Positions 23,165 through 30,721 of a stretch of DNA of 44,391 nucleotides are shown here, one piece after another. The translations under genes were made by a program, and so were the position numbers. The DNA comes from an uncultured Bacilli bacterium (GTDB taxonomy: Bacteria; Bacillota_I; Bacilli_A; RF39; UBA660): the NCBI GenBank assembly GCA_910583685.1, contig CAJTXY010000007.1:1-44391 (forward strand). Direction: 5' to 3'. The notes beneath the pieces were generated by a model. It saw nothing but the letters and a program-made list of their open reading frames with translations. It was not told where the DNA came from and searched no databases. The number at the start of each line of letters is the position of its first letter. The stretch's first letter is position 1.

Positions 23165-24355
23165 ATGAAATTACTATCTGTAAATGCTGGTAGTAGTACT
23201 TTGAAGTTTCGACTTTATGAAATGCCAGAGGAAAAGGTTTTAACAAAAGGGAGTTTTGAGAGGATAGGAACAGATGATGGGGATTATACGATTCGTGTTG
23301 GTGATGAGAAAATTCATAAGTCTGCTGATCTTCATGATCACAATGATGCAGTTCGTATTTTGCTAGAAGAACTTGTAGGTCATCGTATTGTTCATTCTTT
23401 AGATGAGATTGAGGCTGTTGGACATCGTATTGTTCATGGTGGTAATAAGTATTCTAGATCTGTAGAGATTACGGATCGAGTTTTAAAAGAGATTGAAAGT
23501 ATTTCAGACTTAGCTCCACTTCATAATCCAGCGGCACTTTTAGGAGTGAAGGCTTTTCAGGAGGCGATTCCTAATGCACGTATGGTTGCTTGTTTTGATA
23601 CTGCTTTTCATCAAACGATCGATGAAGCAACTTATCTTTATCCAGTGCCATATGAATGGTATATTAAATATGATGTTCGTAAATATGGCTTCCATGGACT
23701 TAGTCATAAATTTATTACAGAGAAGATGGCTTCTATATTAGAAAAAAGACCTAACCTTATTATCTGTCATATTGGAAATGGTGCAAGTATTTCTGCGATT
23801 CGTGAGGGTGTTTGTATTGATACTTCTATGGGATTTACACCTAATGCTGGAATTATGATGGGAACTCGCAGTGGTGATATTGATTATTCTATTATTAATT
23901 ATATTATGAAAAAAGCAGAGAGAAATCTAGAGTGGGTTGATAATAAGTTGAATAAAGCTAGTGGTCTTCAGGGAATTGCTGGAATGAGTGATTTACGTGA
24001 TATTGACCGTGCTTATCTTGCGAATGAACAAAAAGTCGTTCTTGCTATAGAGATGTATACTAATAGAATTGTTGACTATATTGCAAAGTATTATGTCAGG
24101 CTTGGAGGTAGACTAGATGCTATTTGCTTTACAGCAGGTGGTGGTGAAAATGATGATATTATTCGTCGTGAAGTGGTAACAAAACTATTCCCACTTGGTA
24201 TTACACTAGATGATAGTAAAAATAGAGAGACTATTGTTAGACGTGGTGTTGAAGGAATTATTAGTGGAAGTGATTCTATGGTTCCTGTTTATGTGTTAGC
24301 TACGGATGAAGAATTAATGATTGCAAGAGATACTTATAATATTGTAGAAGGGTAA
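23165..24355 (+). CDS. ackA: Acetate kinase (paralog 1)
   Basis: A 396-residue protein started at ATG 23165 behind AAAGGAGAG. It interconverts acetyl phosphate plus ADP with acetate plus ATP. Active-site segments are present: NAGSST at the N terminus, VGHRIVHGG, the Asp in CFDTAFH, the phosphate-site His in KYGFHGLSH, HIGNGAS, and MGTRSGDID. The C-terminal ATDEELMIARD is also typical. It departs from the usual sequence at 'TAGGGEND' (commonly TAG[IV]GEN) and at 'MGFTPNAG'. A second copy follows after 130 bases. The copies may differ in kinetics or preferred acid. Confidence 0.93.
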   Translation: MKLLSVNAGSSTLKFRLYEMPEEKVLTKGSFERIGTDDGDYTIRVGDEKIHKSADLHDHNDAVRILLEELVGHRIVHSLDEIEAVGHRIVHGGNKYSRSVEITDRVLKEIESISDLAPLHNPAALLGVKAFQEAIPNARMVACFDTAFHQTIDEATYLYPVPYEWYIKYDVRKYGFHGLSHKFITEKMASILEKRPNLIICHIGNGASISAIREGVCIDTSMGFTPNAGIMMGTRSGDIDYSIINYIMKKAERNLEWVDNKLNKASGLQGIAGMSDLRDIDRAYLANEQKVVLAIEMYTNRIVDYIAKYYVRLGGRLDAICFTAGGGENDDIIRREVVTKLFPLGITLDDSKNRETIVRRGVEGIISGSDSMVPVYVLATDEELMIARDTYNIVEG

Positions 24356-24410
24356 ATCCTTCTTTTGTTTTGAAAAAATAAAAAGAAATTAGCTAAATAT
24401 AGTGGTTTTA

Positions 24411-24419
24411 TGGTATAAT
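24411..24419 (+). promoter_or_regulatory. Extended -10 of the second acetate kinase gene
   Basis: TGGTATAAT, with the -10 at 24414-24419. Transcription should start near 24426, leaving a leader of about 60 bases. Confidence 0.6.
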
Positions 24420-24429
24420 TTTTAATAGG

Positions 24430-24455
24430 TAACTATTATAGTTTTATAGTGGTTA
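24430..24455 (+). promoter_or_regulatory. 5'-terminal stem-loop in the second acetate kinase leader
   Basis: TAACTATTATA (24430-24440) pairs with TATAGTGGTTA (24445-24455). That gives 11 RNA base pairs, two of them G-U, around a 4-base loop. It begins about four bases after the predicted transcript start. It may protect the 5' end or regulate the gene. Confidence 0.45.
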
Positions 24456-24485
24456 GATTTTACTAGTTAGAAAGAGGGGATATTT

Positions 24486-25670
24486 ATGAAAATAATATCT
24501 ATTAATGCGGGGAGTAGTTCCTTAAAATTTAGTTTATTTGATATGGATACCGAGAGTGTAATTGCCAGTGGTTTATTTGAACGTATTGGGATTGAAGGTA
24601 GTTGTTATACCATTAAATGTAGGGGAGAAAAAGTGGAACAGGAAGTAGAACTTGTGGATCATTCTGATGCGGTTCGAATCTTACTTGAAAAGCTTATTGA
24701 TCTTAACATCATTGAATCTTTAGATGAGATTGATGGTGTTGGTCATCGCTTGGTTCACGGAAAGGATAAATATTCTTCATCTGTTGTGATTACTGATGAG
24801 GTGATTGAAGACTTAGATAAGTTTAAAGAGTTTGCACCACTTCATAATCCGGCAAATATTTTGGGGATTAGCGCTTTTCGCGAAGCTTTACCTGGGGTTA
24901 CAATGGTAGGAGTTTTTGATACTGCTTTCCATCAGACTATGGATGAGACTTCTTATCTTTACCCTGTTCCTTATAGCTGGTATGAGAAATATGGTGTTCG
25001 TAAGTATGGTTTTCACGGAACTAGTCATCGTTATATTTCTGATACTACTGCAAAATTAGTGGATAAAGAGAATTTACGTTTAATTAGTTGTCATATTGGA
25101 AATGGTGGTAGTATTTCTGCGGTTTTAGATGGTAAGTGTGTAGATACTTCAATGGGACTTACTCCACTTGCTGGAATTATGATGGGAACTCGTAGTGGAG
25201 ATATTGATCCTTCTATTATTACTTATGTAATGGAAAAAGAAGGGAAGAATGCTAGTGAGGTTATTGATGATTTGAATAAGCGTAGTGGTCTTTTGGGACT
25301 TAGTGAGTATAGTCACGATATGCGAGATGTTTTAGCACGTGCTGATGAAGGCGATGAAAATTGTATTTTAGCAAGAGACAAGTATGTTCGTTCTATTGTG
25401 AATTATATTGGACAATATCACTTATTATTAGGTGGTGTCGATGTTATTGTCTTTACTGCAGGAGTTGGTGAAAATAGCACTCCAATCCGTAAACTTGTCT
25501 GTGAGAAGTTATTGCCTTTGGGTGTAAAAATTGATTTAGAGAAGAACAATATTCGTGGGGAAATTACAAAAATTAGTACAGAGGACTCTAAAGTTCAGGT
25601 TTATGTTATTCCAACAGATGAAGAGTTGATGATTGCAAGAGATACTCTTTTAAAATTAGAAGCTAGATAG
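24486..25670 (+). CDS. ackA: Acetate kinase (paralog 2)
   Basis: A 394-residue protein with the standard family motifs NAGSSSLKFS, GVGHRLVHG, APLHNPA, FDTAFHQTMD, KYGFHGTSH, HIGNGGS, MGLTPLAGIMMGTRSGDID and FTAGVGENS. It is closer to the usual acetate kinase sequence than its upstream paralog, so I take it as the ancestral-type copy. An AGAGGGG ribosome site precedes the ATG at 24486. Its own promoter and leader hairpin separate it from paralog 1. No phosphotransacetylase gene is visible in the window. The nrnA gene follows after 9 bases. Confidence 0.95.
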   Translation: MKIISINAGSSSLKFSLFDMDTESVIASGLFERIGIEGSCYTIKCRGEKVEQEVELVDHSDAVRILLEKLIDLNIIESLDEIDGVGHRLVHGKDKYSSSVVITDEVIEDLDKFKEFAPLHNPANILGISAFREALPGVTMVGVFDTAFHQTMDETSYLYPVPYSWYEKYGVRKYGFHGTSHRYISDTTAKLVDKENLRLISCHIGNGGSISAVLDGKCVDTSMGLTPLAGIMMGTRSGDIDPSIITYVMEKEGKNASEVIDDLNKRSGLLGLSEYSHDMRDVLARADEGDENCILARDKYVRSIVNYIGQYHLLLGGVDVIVFTAGVGENSTPIRKLVCEKLLPLGVKIDLEKNNIRGEITKISTEDSKVQVYVIPTDEELMIARDTLLKLEAR

Positions 25671-25679
25671 GAAGATATT

Positions 25680-26648
25680 ATGTTTAAAAAGATATTTAGG
25701 GAAATAAAAAAATATGATACGATTGTGATTGCAAGACATATTGGCGTAGATCCCGATGCCCTTTCTAGTCAGCTTGCGTTACGTGATTCTATTCAACTTA
25801 CTTTCCCTGATAAAAAGGTATTGGCAGTAGGAAATGGAACTAGTAAATTTTCTTTTATTGGGCGATTAGACAAAATGGAAAATGTTTCTAATTCCTTACT
25901 TATTATTCTAGATACACCAGATAAGAAAAGAGTCGATGGTGTTCGGCTGGAAGAGTATGCTTCTATCATTAAAATTGATCATCATCCTTTTATTGAGTCT
26001 TTTGGTAATCTTGAATATGTTTTAGATACTGCTTCTTCTACGTGTGAAATTATTATGGATCTTATTTTAAATACGAAGCTTTTGTGTAATCAAAATATTG
26101 CTAGAATGCTTTATATTGGTCTTGTTTCTGATTCGAATCGCTTTATGTTTGAAAGTTCTACTGCTAAAACCTTTTCTCTTGTTTCTAAATTTTTAGAGAC
26201 TTATCCTTTTTCGATTAAAGAGGTTTATGAACAGATGTATCTTAGACCCTTATCAGAGGTTCGTTTTGAAGGGTATTTAGCACAGAATATGATAGTGACA
26301 GACAATGGGGTCGCTTATATTATTATTACTGATGATATTATTAATAAGTTTAAAGTGGACACTGCTGCTGCTGGAAATATGATTAACAATTTTAATTTTA
26401 TTTCAGAGGTTCTTGTTTGGGTAACTGTGACAGAAGATATTAAAAATGAAAATATTCGTATTTCCATTCGGTCACGTGGTCCTGCTATTAATAAAGTAGC
26501 GGAGGCCCATCACGGTGGTGGCCACAAGTTTGCCAGTGGAGTTAAGACAACCACTTTTGAAGAAGCAGAATTAATTATTCATGAACTTGATGCTGTTAGC
26601 AAGACGTATATTAAATCAATGGAAGAGGTGAGTGATGATGGTAGTTAA
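25680..26648 (+). CDS. nrnA: DHH/DHHA1 phosphoesterase, NrnA-type
   Basis: A 322-residue protein of normal length. The DHH domain has Asp24 and Asp26 in IGVDPDAL, an LDTPD segment near residue 80, and the signature Asp100-His101-His102 in KIDHHP. The DHHA1 domain ends in 'HGGGHKFASGVK', which binds nucleotide. NrnA removes short RNA oligonucleotides and also hydrolyses 3'-phosphoadenosine 5'-phosphate. Some close relatives cleave cyclic dinucleotide products. It is probably co-transcribed with the acetate kinase upstream and overlaps engB downstream. Confidence 0.88.
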   Translation: MFKKIFREIKKYDTIVIARHIGVDPDALSSQLALRDSIQLTFPDKKVLAVGNGTSKFSFIGRLDKMENVSNSLLIILDTPDKKRVDGVRLEEYASIIKIDHHPFIESFGNLEYVLDTASSTCEIIMDLILNTKLLCNQNIARMLYIGLVSDSNRFMFESSTAKTFSLVSKFLETYPFSIKEVYEQMYLRPLSEVRFEGYLAQNMIVTDNGVAYIIITDDIINKFKVDTAAAGNMINNFNFISEVLVWVTVTEDIKNENIRISIRSRGPAINKVAEAHHGGGHKFASGVKTTTFEEAELIIHELDAVSKTYIKSMEEVSDDGS

Positions 26649-27231
26649 GGAATCAAAACTAGATGTAATGGCAAGTAGAAGAAGCCAGTATCCAGATAAA
26701 GATTTACCAGAGTTTTTACTTGTTGGTCGTAGTAACGTAGGAAAAAGTAGTTTTATTAATGCTTTACTTTCTCGTAAAAATTTAGCCCATACTTCATCAC
26801 GTCCTGGAAAAACACAAACTATTAATTTTTATCTTGTTAATAATAATTTTTATTTAGTTGATGTTCCAGGATATGGTTATGCTGCAGTAGATAAAAAAAC
26901 TCAGGCGAAGTTTGGTATGATGATTGAAGAATACTTAGAAAATCGTGAACAACTAAAACGTGTATTTTTAATTATTGATTTTCGTCATAAACCAACAGAG
27001 GATGATTTATTAATGTATAATTTTTTGAAGTATTATAATGTTCCTGTTACTGTAGTTGCGACAAAAGCTGATAAAGTGGGTGGTAGTCGTAAAAATAAGA
27101 ATTTGAAAGTAATTATGGATACTTTAGACTTAGTAGTTGGTGATGATTTACTTGTATTTTCCAGTGTTACAAAGCTTGGAAAAACAGAAATATTAAAGAA
27201 AATTGATGACCTTTCCATAAATATTATTTAG
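26635..27231 (+). CDS. engB: Ribosome biogenesis GTPase EngB (YsxC)
   Basis: About 198 residues; ATG 26635 and ATG 26638 are both usable behind AGAGG, while GTG 26632 is less likely. GTPase motifs are complete: G1 GRSNVGKSS, G2 region 'SSRPGKTQTINFY', G3 DVPGYGYA, G4 TKADK, and G5 SSVTKLG. EngB is essential in Bacilli and assists maturation of the 50S subunit. The gene overlaps the end of nrnA, so translation is probably coupled. A weak terminator follows. Confidence 0.95.
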   Translation: MMVVKESKLDVMASRRSQYPDKDLPEFLLVGRSNVGKSSFINALLSRKNLAHTSSRPGKTQTINFYLVNNNFYLVDVPGYGYAAVDKKTQAKFGMMIEEYLENREQLKRVFLIIDFRHKPTEDDLLMYNFLKYYNVPVTVVATKADKVGGSRKNKNLKVIMDTLDLVVGDDLLVFSSVTKLGKTEILKKIDDLSINII

Positions 27232-27243
27232 GTCTTTTTTTCT
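27208..27243 (+). terminator. Weak terminator after engB
   Basis: GACCT and AGGTC (27230-27234) flank a 17-base loop, followed by seven T. The stem is short. Confidence 0.45.
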
Positions 27244-27282
27244 TTTTCCTTTTTTGTTATACTTAATATAGTAGGTGATCAT

Positions 27283-27705
27283 ATGAAAAAAATAAATATG
27301 AATAAAAAGAAAATTTTTCGGATTTTACCACTTGTTCTTTTAGTGATTGGTGTTTTTGTATTTGTAGGTGTTAGTACTATATTTATTAAGCCAAAGGAAA
27401 AAGAAAAGCCTGATTTTGCTATTTCTAGTGAATTAAAGAAAGATAAAAAGTTTCTAGATTTATCTTTACAAGATATTGAGATAGAAGAAGGAGAAAACAT
27501 TGTTCATTTAATGGCTAATGTTTATAATCACGGAGACTCTTTTGCTGACCGAATGGTAGATATTGTTTTTTTAGATAAAGACGGAAAAGAAATGGGAAAG
27601 GCTCCAACCTATATTTCGGAAATTGCGAAAGATGGGGAAATTAGAATTGATACCGTTATCGATAGAAAATATACTAAAGCTTATACATTTAAAATAGAAG
27701 GTTAA
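27283..27705 (+). CDS. Membrane-anchored protein with an extracytoplasmic beta domain
   Basis: A 140-residue protein. The N terminus is Lys-rich and followed by one membrane helix (about residues 13-35). The exterior part, about 95 residues, alternates short strands (IEIEEGENIVHLMANVYNHG, then MVDIVFLDKDGKEMG). This resembles FxLYD or similar Ig-like adhesion domains, but no family can be named. It lies between engB and an unknown gene, with its own promoter region (TGTTATACT near 27255) and a terminator. Confidence 0.6.
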   Translation: MKKINMNKKKIFRILPLVLLVIGVFVFVGVSTIFIKPKEKEKPDFAISSELKKDKKFLDLSLQDIEIEEGENIVHLMANVYNHGDSFADRMVDIVFLDKDGKEMGKAPTYISEIAKDGEIRIDTVIDRKYTKAYTFKIEG

Positions 27706-27734
27706 AGACTTAAGACAACTTTTAAGTCTTTTTT
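27704..27734 (+). terminator. Terminator of the membrane-anchored protein gene
   Basis: AAAGACTTAA pairs with TTTAAGTCTTT, followed by further T. It starts at the stop codon. Confidence 0.8.
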
Positions 27735-27757
27735 CATACTATAGATTAGGTGGTAGT

Positions 27758-28225
27758 GTGAAGGTATTAAAAGATAGTGATGATAATTTCATTATTTATT
27801 TGTTGAAGCAGGATAATCATTATGATATTGATCATAAAAGTGAGATTATCAAGGCTGTGAAAGAAACGGTTTTAAAAGCTAATAAAATTTATCACTTAAA
27901 TTTAAAGGGCTTTTATAAAGTTAGGGTTTATCTCGATAAGAAAATGGGATTTGTGATTGAAATTATCAGTATAGATGATATTAGTATTAATAATACAATT
28001 GATCTTAGGGTACTTGTTTATTTTGATCAGGAATTCTATATTGAAGTTGATAATTTTGATTTTTTACCTCCTAATAAAAAAGTTGTTTATGTAAATAATA
28101 AGTTCTATATTAATAGTAATAGTTTAAATAGTAGGGAAATTGCTTCTCTTTTAGAATTTGGGGAAGTTATTTATAAGGTAGAGGAGATTGACAATTTTCA
28201 TTTGGGAAGAGTTATTATGAATTGA
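27758..28225 (+). CDS. Unrecognised 155-residue protein
   Basis: Starts with GTG 27758 behind AGGTGG. A hydrophilic protein with many Ile/Asp/Asn residues and alternating strands, such as 'YKVRVYLDKKMGFVIEIISI' and 'VVYVNNKFYINSN'. No signal, membrane helix or known motif is visible. It sits between two membrane protein genes, each followed or preceded by separate signals, and no function is suggested. I am confident that it is coding because of its codon pattern and ribosome site. Confidence 0.55.
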   Translation: MKVLKDSDDNFIIYLLKQDNHYDIDHKSEIIKAVKETVLKANKIYHLNLKGFYKVRVYLDKKMGFVIEIISIDDISINNTIDLRVLVYFDQEFYIEVDNFDFLPPNKKVVYVNNKFYINSNSLNSREIASLLEFGEVIYKVEEIDNFHLGRVIMN

Positions 28226-28269
28226 AATTAAAAGTTTATTATGCTATTCTATAGTAAAGGAGTGATAGT

Positions 28270-28656
28270 ATGTATTGTTCAAATTGTGGAGAGAAAGTAG
28301 ATGAAAAGGCCGTTATTTGTGTTCATTGTGGTTGTGAATTAAAAAAACGTAGTGGGCGTAATGGTAAGGGTATTGCTAGTATGGTATTGGGAATTATTGG
28401 TCTATTCTATGCTTTGTGTGCTTTTATTAATATTGTTGATTTAGGATCTTATTTGGATTATGCTAATTTTAGTTATCAAATTGGGTTTGCTATTGGGTAT
28501 GTATTAATTCAGTCTGTGCTTTCTGTGATTGGATTTATACTGGCGATGGTAGAACGTAAAACTAAGAAGACTGGCTTTAATACCGCAGGATTTTGGTTGA
28601 CGCTTGTCACATTTGTTATTATTGCTATTCAATTTATTATCGTTGTAACATATTAA
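28270..28656 (+). CDS. Zinc-ribbon membrane protein (DUF4190-like)
   Basis: A 128-residue protein. The N terminus is a zinc ribbon with two CxxC knuckles, 'MYCSNCGEKVDEKAVICVHCG'-like (Cys 3, 6, 17 and 20 by position). A basic linker follows, then three hydrophobic segments starting near residues 36, 72 and 107. Such proteins are common and uncharacterised in Bacillota. An AAAGGAGTGATAGT ribosome site precedes the ATG. A bidirectional terminator separates it from spoIVA. Confidence 0.7.
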   Translation: MYCSNCGEKVDEKAVICVHCGCELKKRSGRNGKGIASMVLGIIGLFYALCAFINIVDLGSYLDYANFSYQIGFAIGYVLIQSVLSVIGFILAMVERKTKKTGFNTAGFWLTLVTFVIIAIQFIIVVTY

Positions 28657-28692
28657 AAAAAGAAGAATTCTATTTTAGAGTTCTTCTTTTTT
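28655..28692. terminator. Bidirectional terminator between the zinc-ribbon gene and spoIVA
   Basis: AAAAAAAGAAGAA (28655-28667) pairs with TTCTTCTTTTTT (28681-28692). It gives a T run in both directions for convergent genes. Confidence 0.8.
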
Positions 28693-28699
28693 AAATTCT

Positions 28700-30175
28700 T
28701 TATAAAACAATGGCAATCATATTATTAGAACCTTTGTTGACTACTTTTGTCAAAGTTTGTTGTAGTTTATAGCGAATATTATCAGGCATTAAATTGATCT
28801 TAGACTGTATTCCTTCTTGAACAATTACATCTAGGCTACGCCCAAATAGTTCACTTTTCCAGATTCCTGCTGAATCTTTATCATCGTCTTTCATTAGAGA
28901 ATCAATTAGTTCTTTACTTTGTGCTTCACTACCAATAATTGGTTCAAAAGTACTTTCTACATCCACTCTAATCATATGAATTGATGGAGCGACTGCTTTT
29001 AATTTGATACCATATCTACTTCCTTGTTTTACTACTTCTGGATTTTCTAATTTCATATCATTAAGGGCAGGGATGGCAACACCATAGCCAGTTTGTTTTA
29101 CCATATTTAGGGCATATTTTATTTGGTCATATTCCCGTTTTGCTGTGTTGAAGTCTTGAAATAAAGAAAGTAGATCTGCTTTACTATTTACATCAATATT
29201 GATAATACCTGTTAGTGTTTTCTCATAAAGATCTGCAGGGGCATTTAGCGATATGGTAATAATTCCAGTGGCAGGGTCTACATCAGATAAGTATGCTTTT
29301 TCGATTACTTCATTTTCTAAGAAACCACTTGTAATATTTTCGATATCACGTAGTTTATCAATTTCTATTACACTTTCCTTGATTGCTTCTACGTAGCTCA
29401 TTTTAATTGGATTATCGGCATTTAATATGGCAATCCATTCTGGCATATTGACTTTTACTTCTAGTACAGGGAATTCATATAGAGCTTCTCTTAAAATATT
29501 ATACATATCTTTTTCATTCATATTTTCAATATTCATTGGAATTACTGGGATTTTATGCTCTTCTGCAAGTGATTCTGCAAGTCGTTCTGTTTCTGGCAAT
29601 GTTGGATGTGTAGAATTTAGTAGGACAATAAATGGTTTACCGATGCTTTTTAATTCACTTATGACTCTTTGTTCTGCCTCTAAGTAATCACTTCTGTTGA
29701 ATTCACCGATTGATCCATCTGTTGTTACGACAATTCCAATGGTAGAATGATCATTAATTACTTTTTCTGTTCCTACTTCTGCTGCTTCTACAAAGGGAAT
29801 TTCTTCATCATACCATGGAGTTTTTACCATCCTTGGACCATTTTCATCTTCCATTCCTAAGGCTTTATCAATTACATAACCTACACAATCAATTAGTCTT
29901 ATTTTACAATCGACATCATCTACTTTTACTTTTGCAGCATTATTAGGGACAAACTTTGGTTCTGTTGTCATAATTGTTTTTCCTTGGGCACTTTGTGGGA
30001 TTTCGTCTAATGCTCGTTTTCTTTCGTACTCATCTTCTATATTTGGCACAATAAGTGTTTCTACCATTTTTTTGATGAATGTACTTTTTCCAGTTCTAAC
30101 GGCTCCCACTACACCTAAATAAATATCTCCGCCAGAGCGTTTCGCAATATTTTTAATAATTTCTTGTTTTTCCAT
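28700..30175 (-). CDS. spoIVA: Stage IV sporulation protein A
   Basis: A 491-residue protein (Bacillus subtilis 492). ATG 30175 has AAAGGAG seven bases upstream; the ATG at 30181 is too close to that site. The Walker A motif GAVRTGKSTF is near residue 26, followed by 'EIPQSAQGKTIMTTEPKFVP', highly conserved in SpoIVA. The protein is an ATPase that polymerises on the outer forespore membrane as the base of the coat. The C-terminal region ends in the conserved 'LTKVVNKGSNNMIAIVL'. It is expressed in the mother cell. A CATAAAGT box upstream may be its sigma-E -10. Confidence 0.97.
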   Translation of the reverse strand: MEKQEIIKNIAKRSGGDIYLGVVGAVRTGKSTFIKKMVETLIVPNIEDEYERKRALDEIPQSAQGKTIMTTEPKFVPNNAAKVKVDDVDCKIRLIDCVGYVIDKALGMEDENGPRMVKTPWYDEEIPFVEAAEVGTEKVINDHSTIGIVVTTDGSIGEFNRSDYLEAEQRVISELKSIGKPFIVLLNSTHPTLPETERLAESLAEEHKIPVIPMNIENMNEKDMYNILREALYEFPVLEVKVNMPEWIAILNADNPIKMSYVEAIKESVIEIDKLRDIENITSGFLENEVIEKAYLSDVDPATGIITISLNAPADLYEKTLTGIINIDVNSKADLLSLFQDFNTAKREYDQIKYALNMVKQTGYGVAIPALNDMKLENPEVVKQGSRYGIKLKAVAPSIHMIRVDVESTFEPIIGSEAQSKELIDSLMKDDDKDSAGIWKSELFGRSLDVIVQEGIQSKINLMPDNIRYKLQQTLTKVVNKGSNNMIAIVL

Positions 30176-30199
30176 ATACATTCTCCTTTAACTCATTTA

Positions 30200-30207
30200 A
30201 CTTTATG
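30200..30207 (-). promoter_or_regulatory. Candidate sigma-E -10 of spoIVA
   Basis: On the minus strand CATAAAGT resembles the mother-cell -10 CATACAnT. A matching -35 is not evident. Confidence 0.35.
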
Positions 30208-30218
30208 ACTTTGAGTAA

Positions 30219-30251
30219 AAAAAAAGAACTTTTGGTAAAACAAAAGTTAAA
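30219..30251 (-). terminator. Terminator of spoVIF
   Basis: On the minus strand AACTTTTG/CAAAAGTT, then C and nine T. It overlaps the stop codon at 30247. Confidence 0.8.
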
Positions 30252-30486
30252 ACATCTTATCAATATCTTTAGGTACTTTATCTTGAATAATGGCATTTAT
30301 AATTTTATCTTCTTTTTCTTTAGATACTTCTTTTCCTGTTAGGGCAGAAATATCGTGTACTACTTCTCTTAGGGCTTTTTCACTTTTCATATCAGAGTCC
30401 TGTAGTTTTTTAGCAAGAGAGAGTATTGTCTCCTTGTCTACATTTGTTTTATTCTCCACTTTTTTAAAAAAGTTATCTTTAAACAT
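30247..30486 (-). CDS. spoVIF: Stage VI sporulation protein F-like
   Basis: A 79-residue protein matching SpoVIF in length and pattern: 'FFKKVENKTNVDKETILSLAKKLQ' (the usual FF..VE.KT.V...), then 'LREVVHDISALTGKEVSKEKEDKII'. SpoVIF helps spore coat assembly through GerE in Bacillus. The start ATG 30486 has an AGGAGG site that lies in the 3' arm of a strong hairpin. A sigma-K-like -10 lies in the hairpin loop. Position between der and spoIVA is notable. Confidence 0.85.
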   Translation of the reverse strand: MFKDNFFKKVENKTNVDKETILSLAKKLQDSDMKSEKALREVVHDISALTGKEVSKEKEDKIINAIIQDKVPKDIDKMF

Positions 30487-30494
30487 ATTGAAAA

Positions 30495-30532
30495 CCTCCT
30501 ACTATTAAGATATGTGATAGTAGGAGGAATGT
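30495..30532 (-). promoter_or_regulatory. Hairpin burying the spoVIF ribosome site, with a sigma-K-like promoter
   Basis: On the minus strand CCTCCTACTAT (30517-30527) and ATAGTAGGAGG (30495-30505) form a perfect 11-bp stem around an 11-base loop. The 3' arm is the spoVIF ribosome site. The loop contains CATATCTTA (30506-30514), fitting the sigma-K -10 CATAnnnTA. An AC pair lies 16 bases upstream at 30531-30532. A transcript started from this promoter would begin in the 3' arm and lack the hairpin, whereas read-through from der would include it. Confidence 0.55.
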
Positions 30533-30541
30533 TTCGAAATT

Positions 30542-30721
30542 TTATTTATTTTTCTTTTCTATTTTTTTTAAATATTTTGCTCTTTTTTTGCCTAATTGTT
30601 CACATTTTTTGGAAAACGCTTCTAAAGTAATTTCTTTTTTGTCATACCTTTGTTGTAAGATTTCTAAAGCTTTATCTAGTCCTGCAATTAGGGTTTCTGG
30701 GTTTTCTTTTTTTAATAGCAT
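30542..30721 (-). CDS. Small basic coiled-coil protein coupled to der
   Basis: A 59-residue ORF. Its ATG overlaps the stop of der (TAATG), so translation is probably coupled. The protein is Lys/Glu-rich and helical (ETLIAGLDKALEILQQRYDK, then LEAFSKKCEQLGKKRAKYL). No motif is recognised. The regular length, overlap and codon use make it likely to be real. It may belong to the large set of short uncharacterised proteins near ribosome GTPases. Confidence 0.65.
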   Translation of the reverse strand: MLLKKENPETLIAGLDKALEILQQRYDKKEITLEAFSKKCEQLGKKRAKYLKKIEKKNK

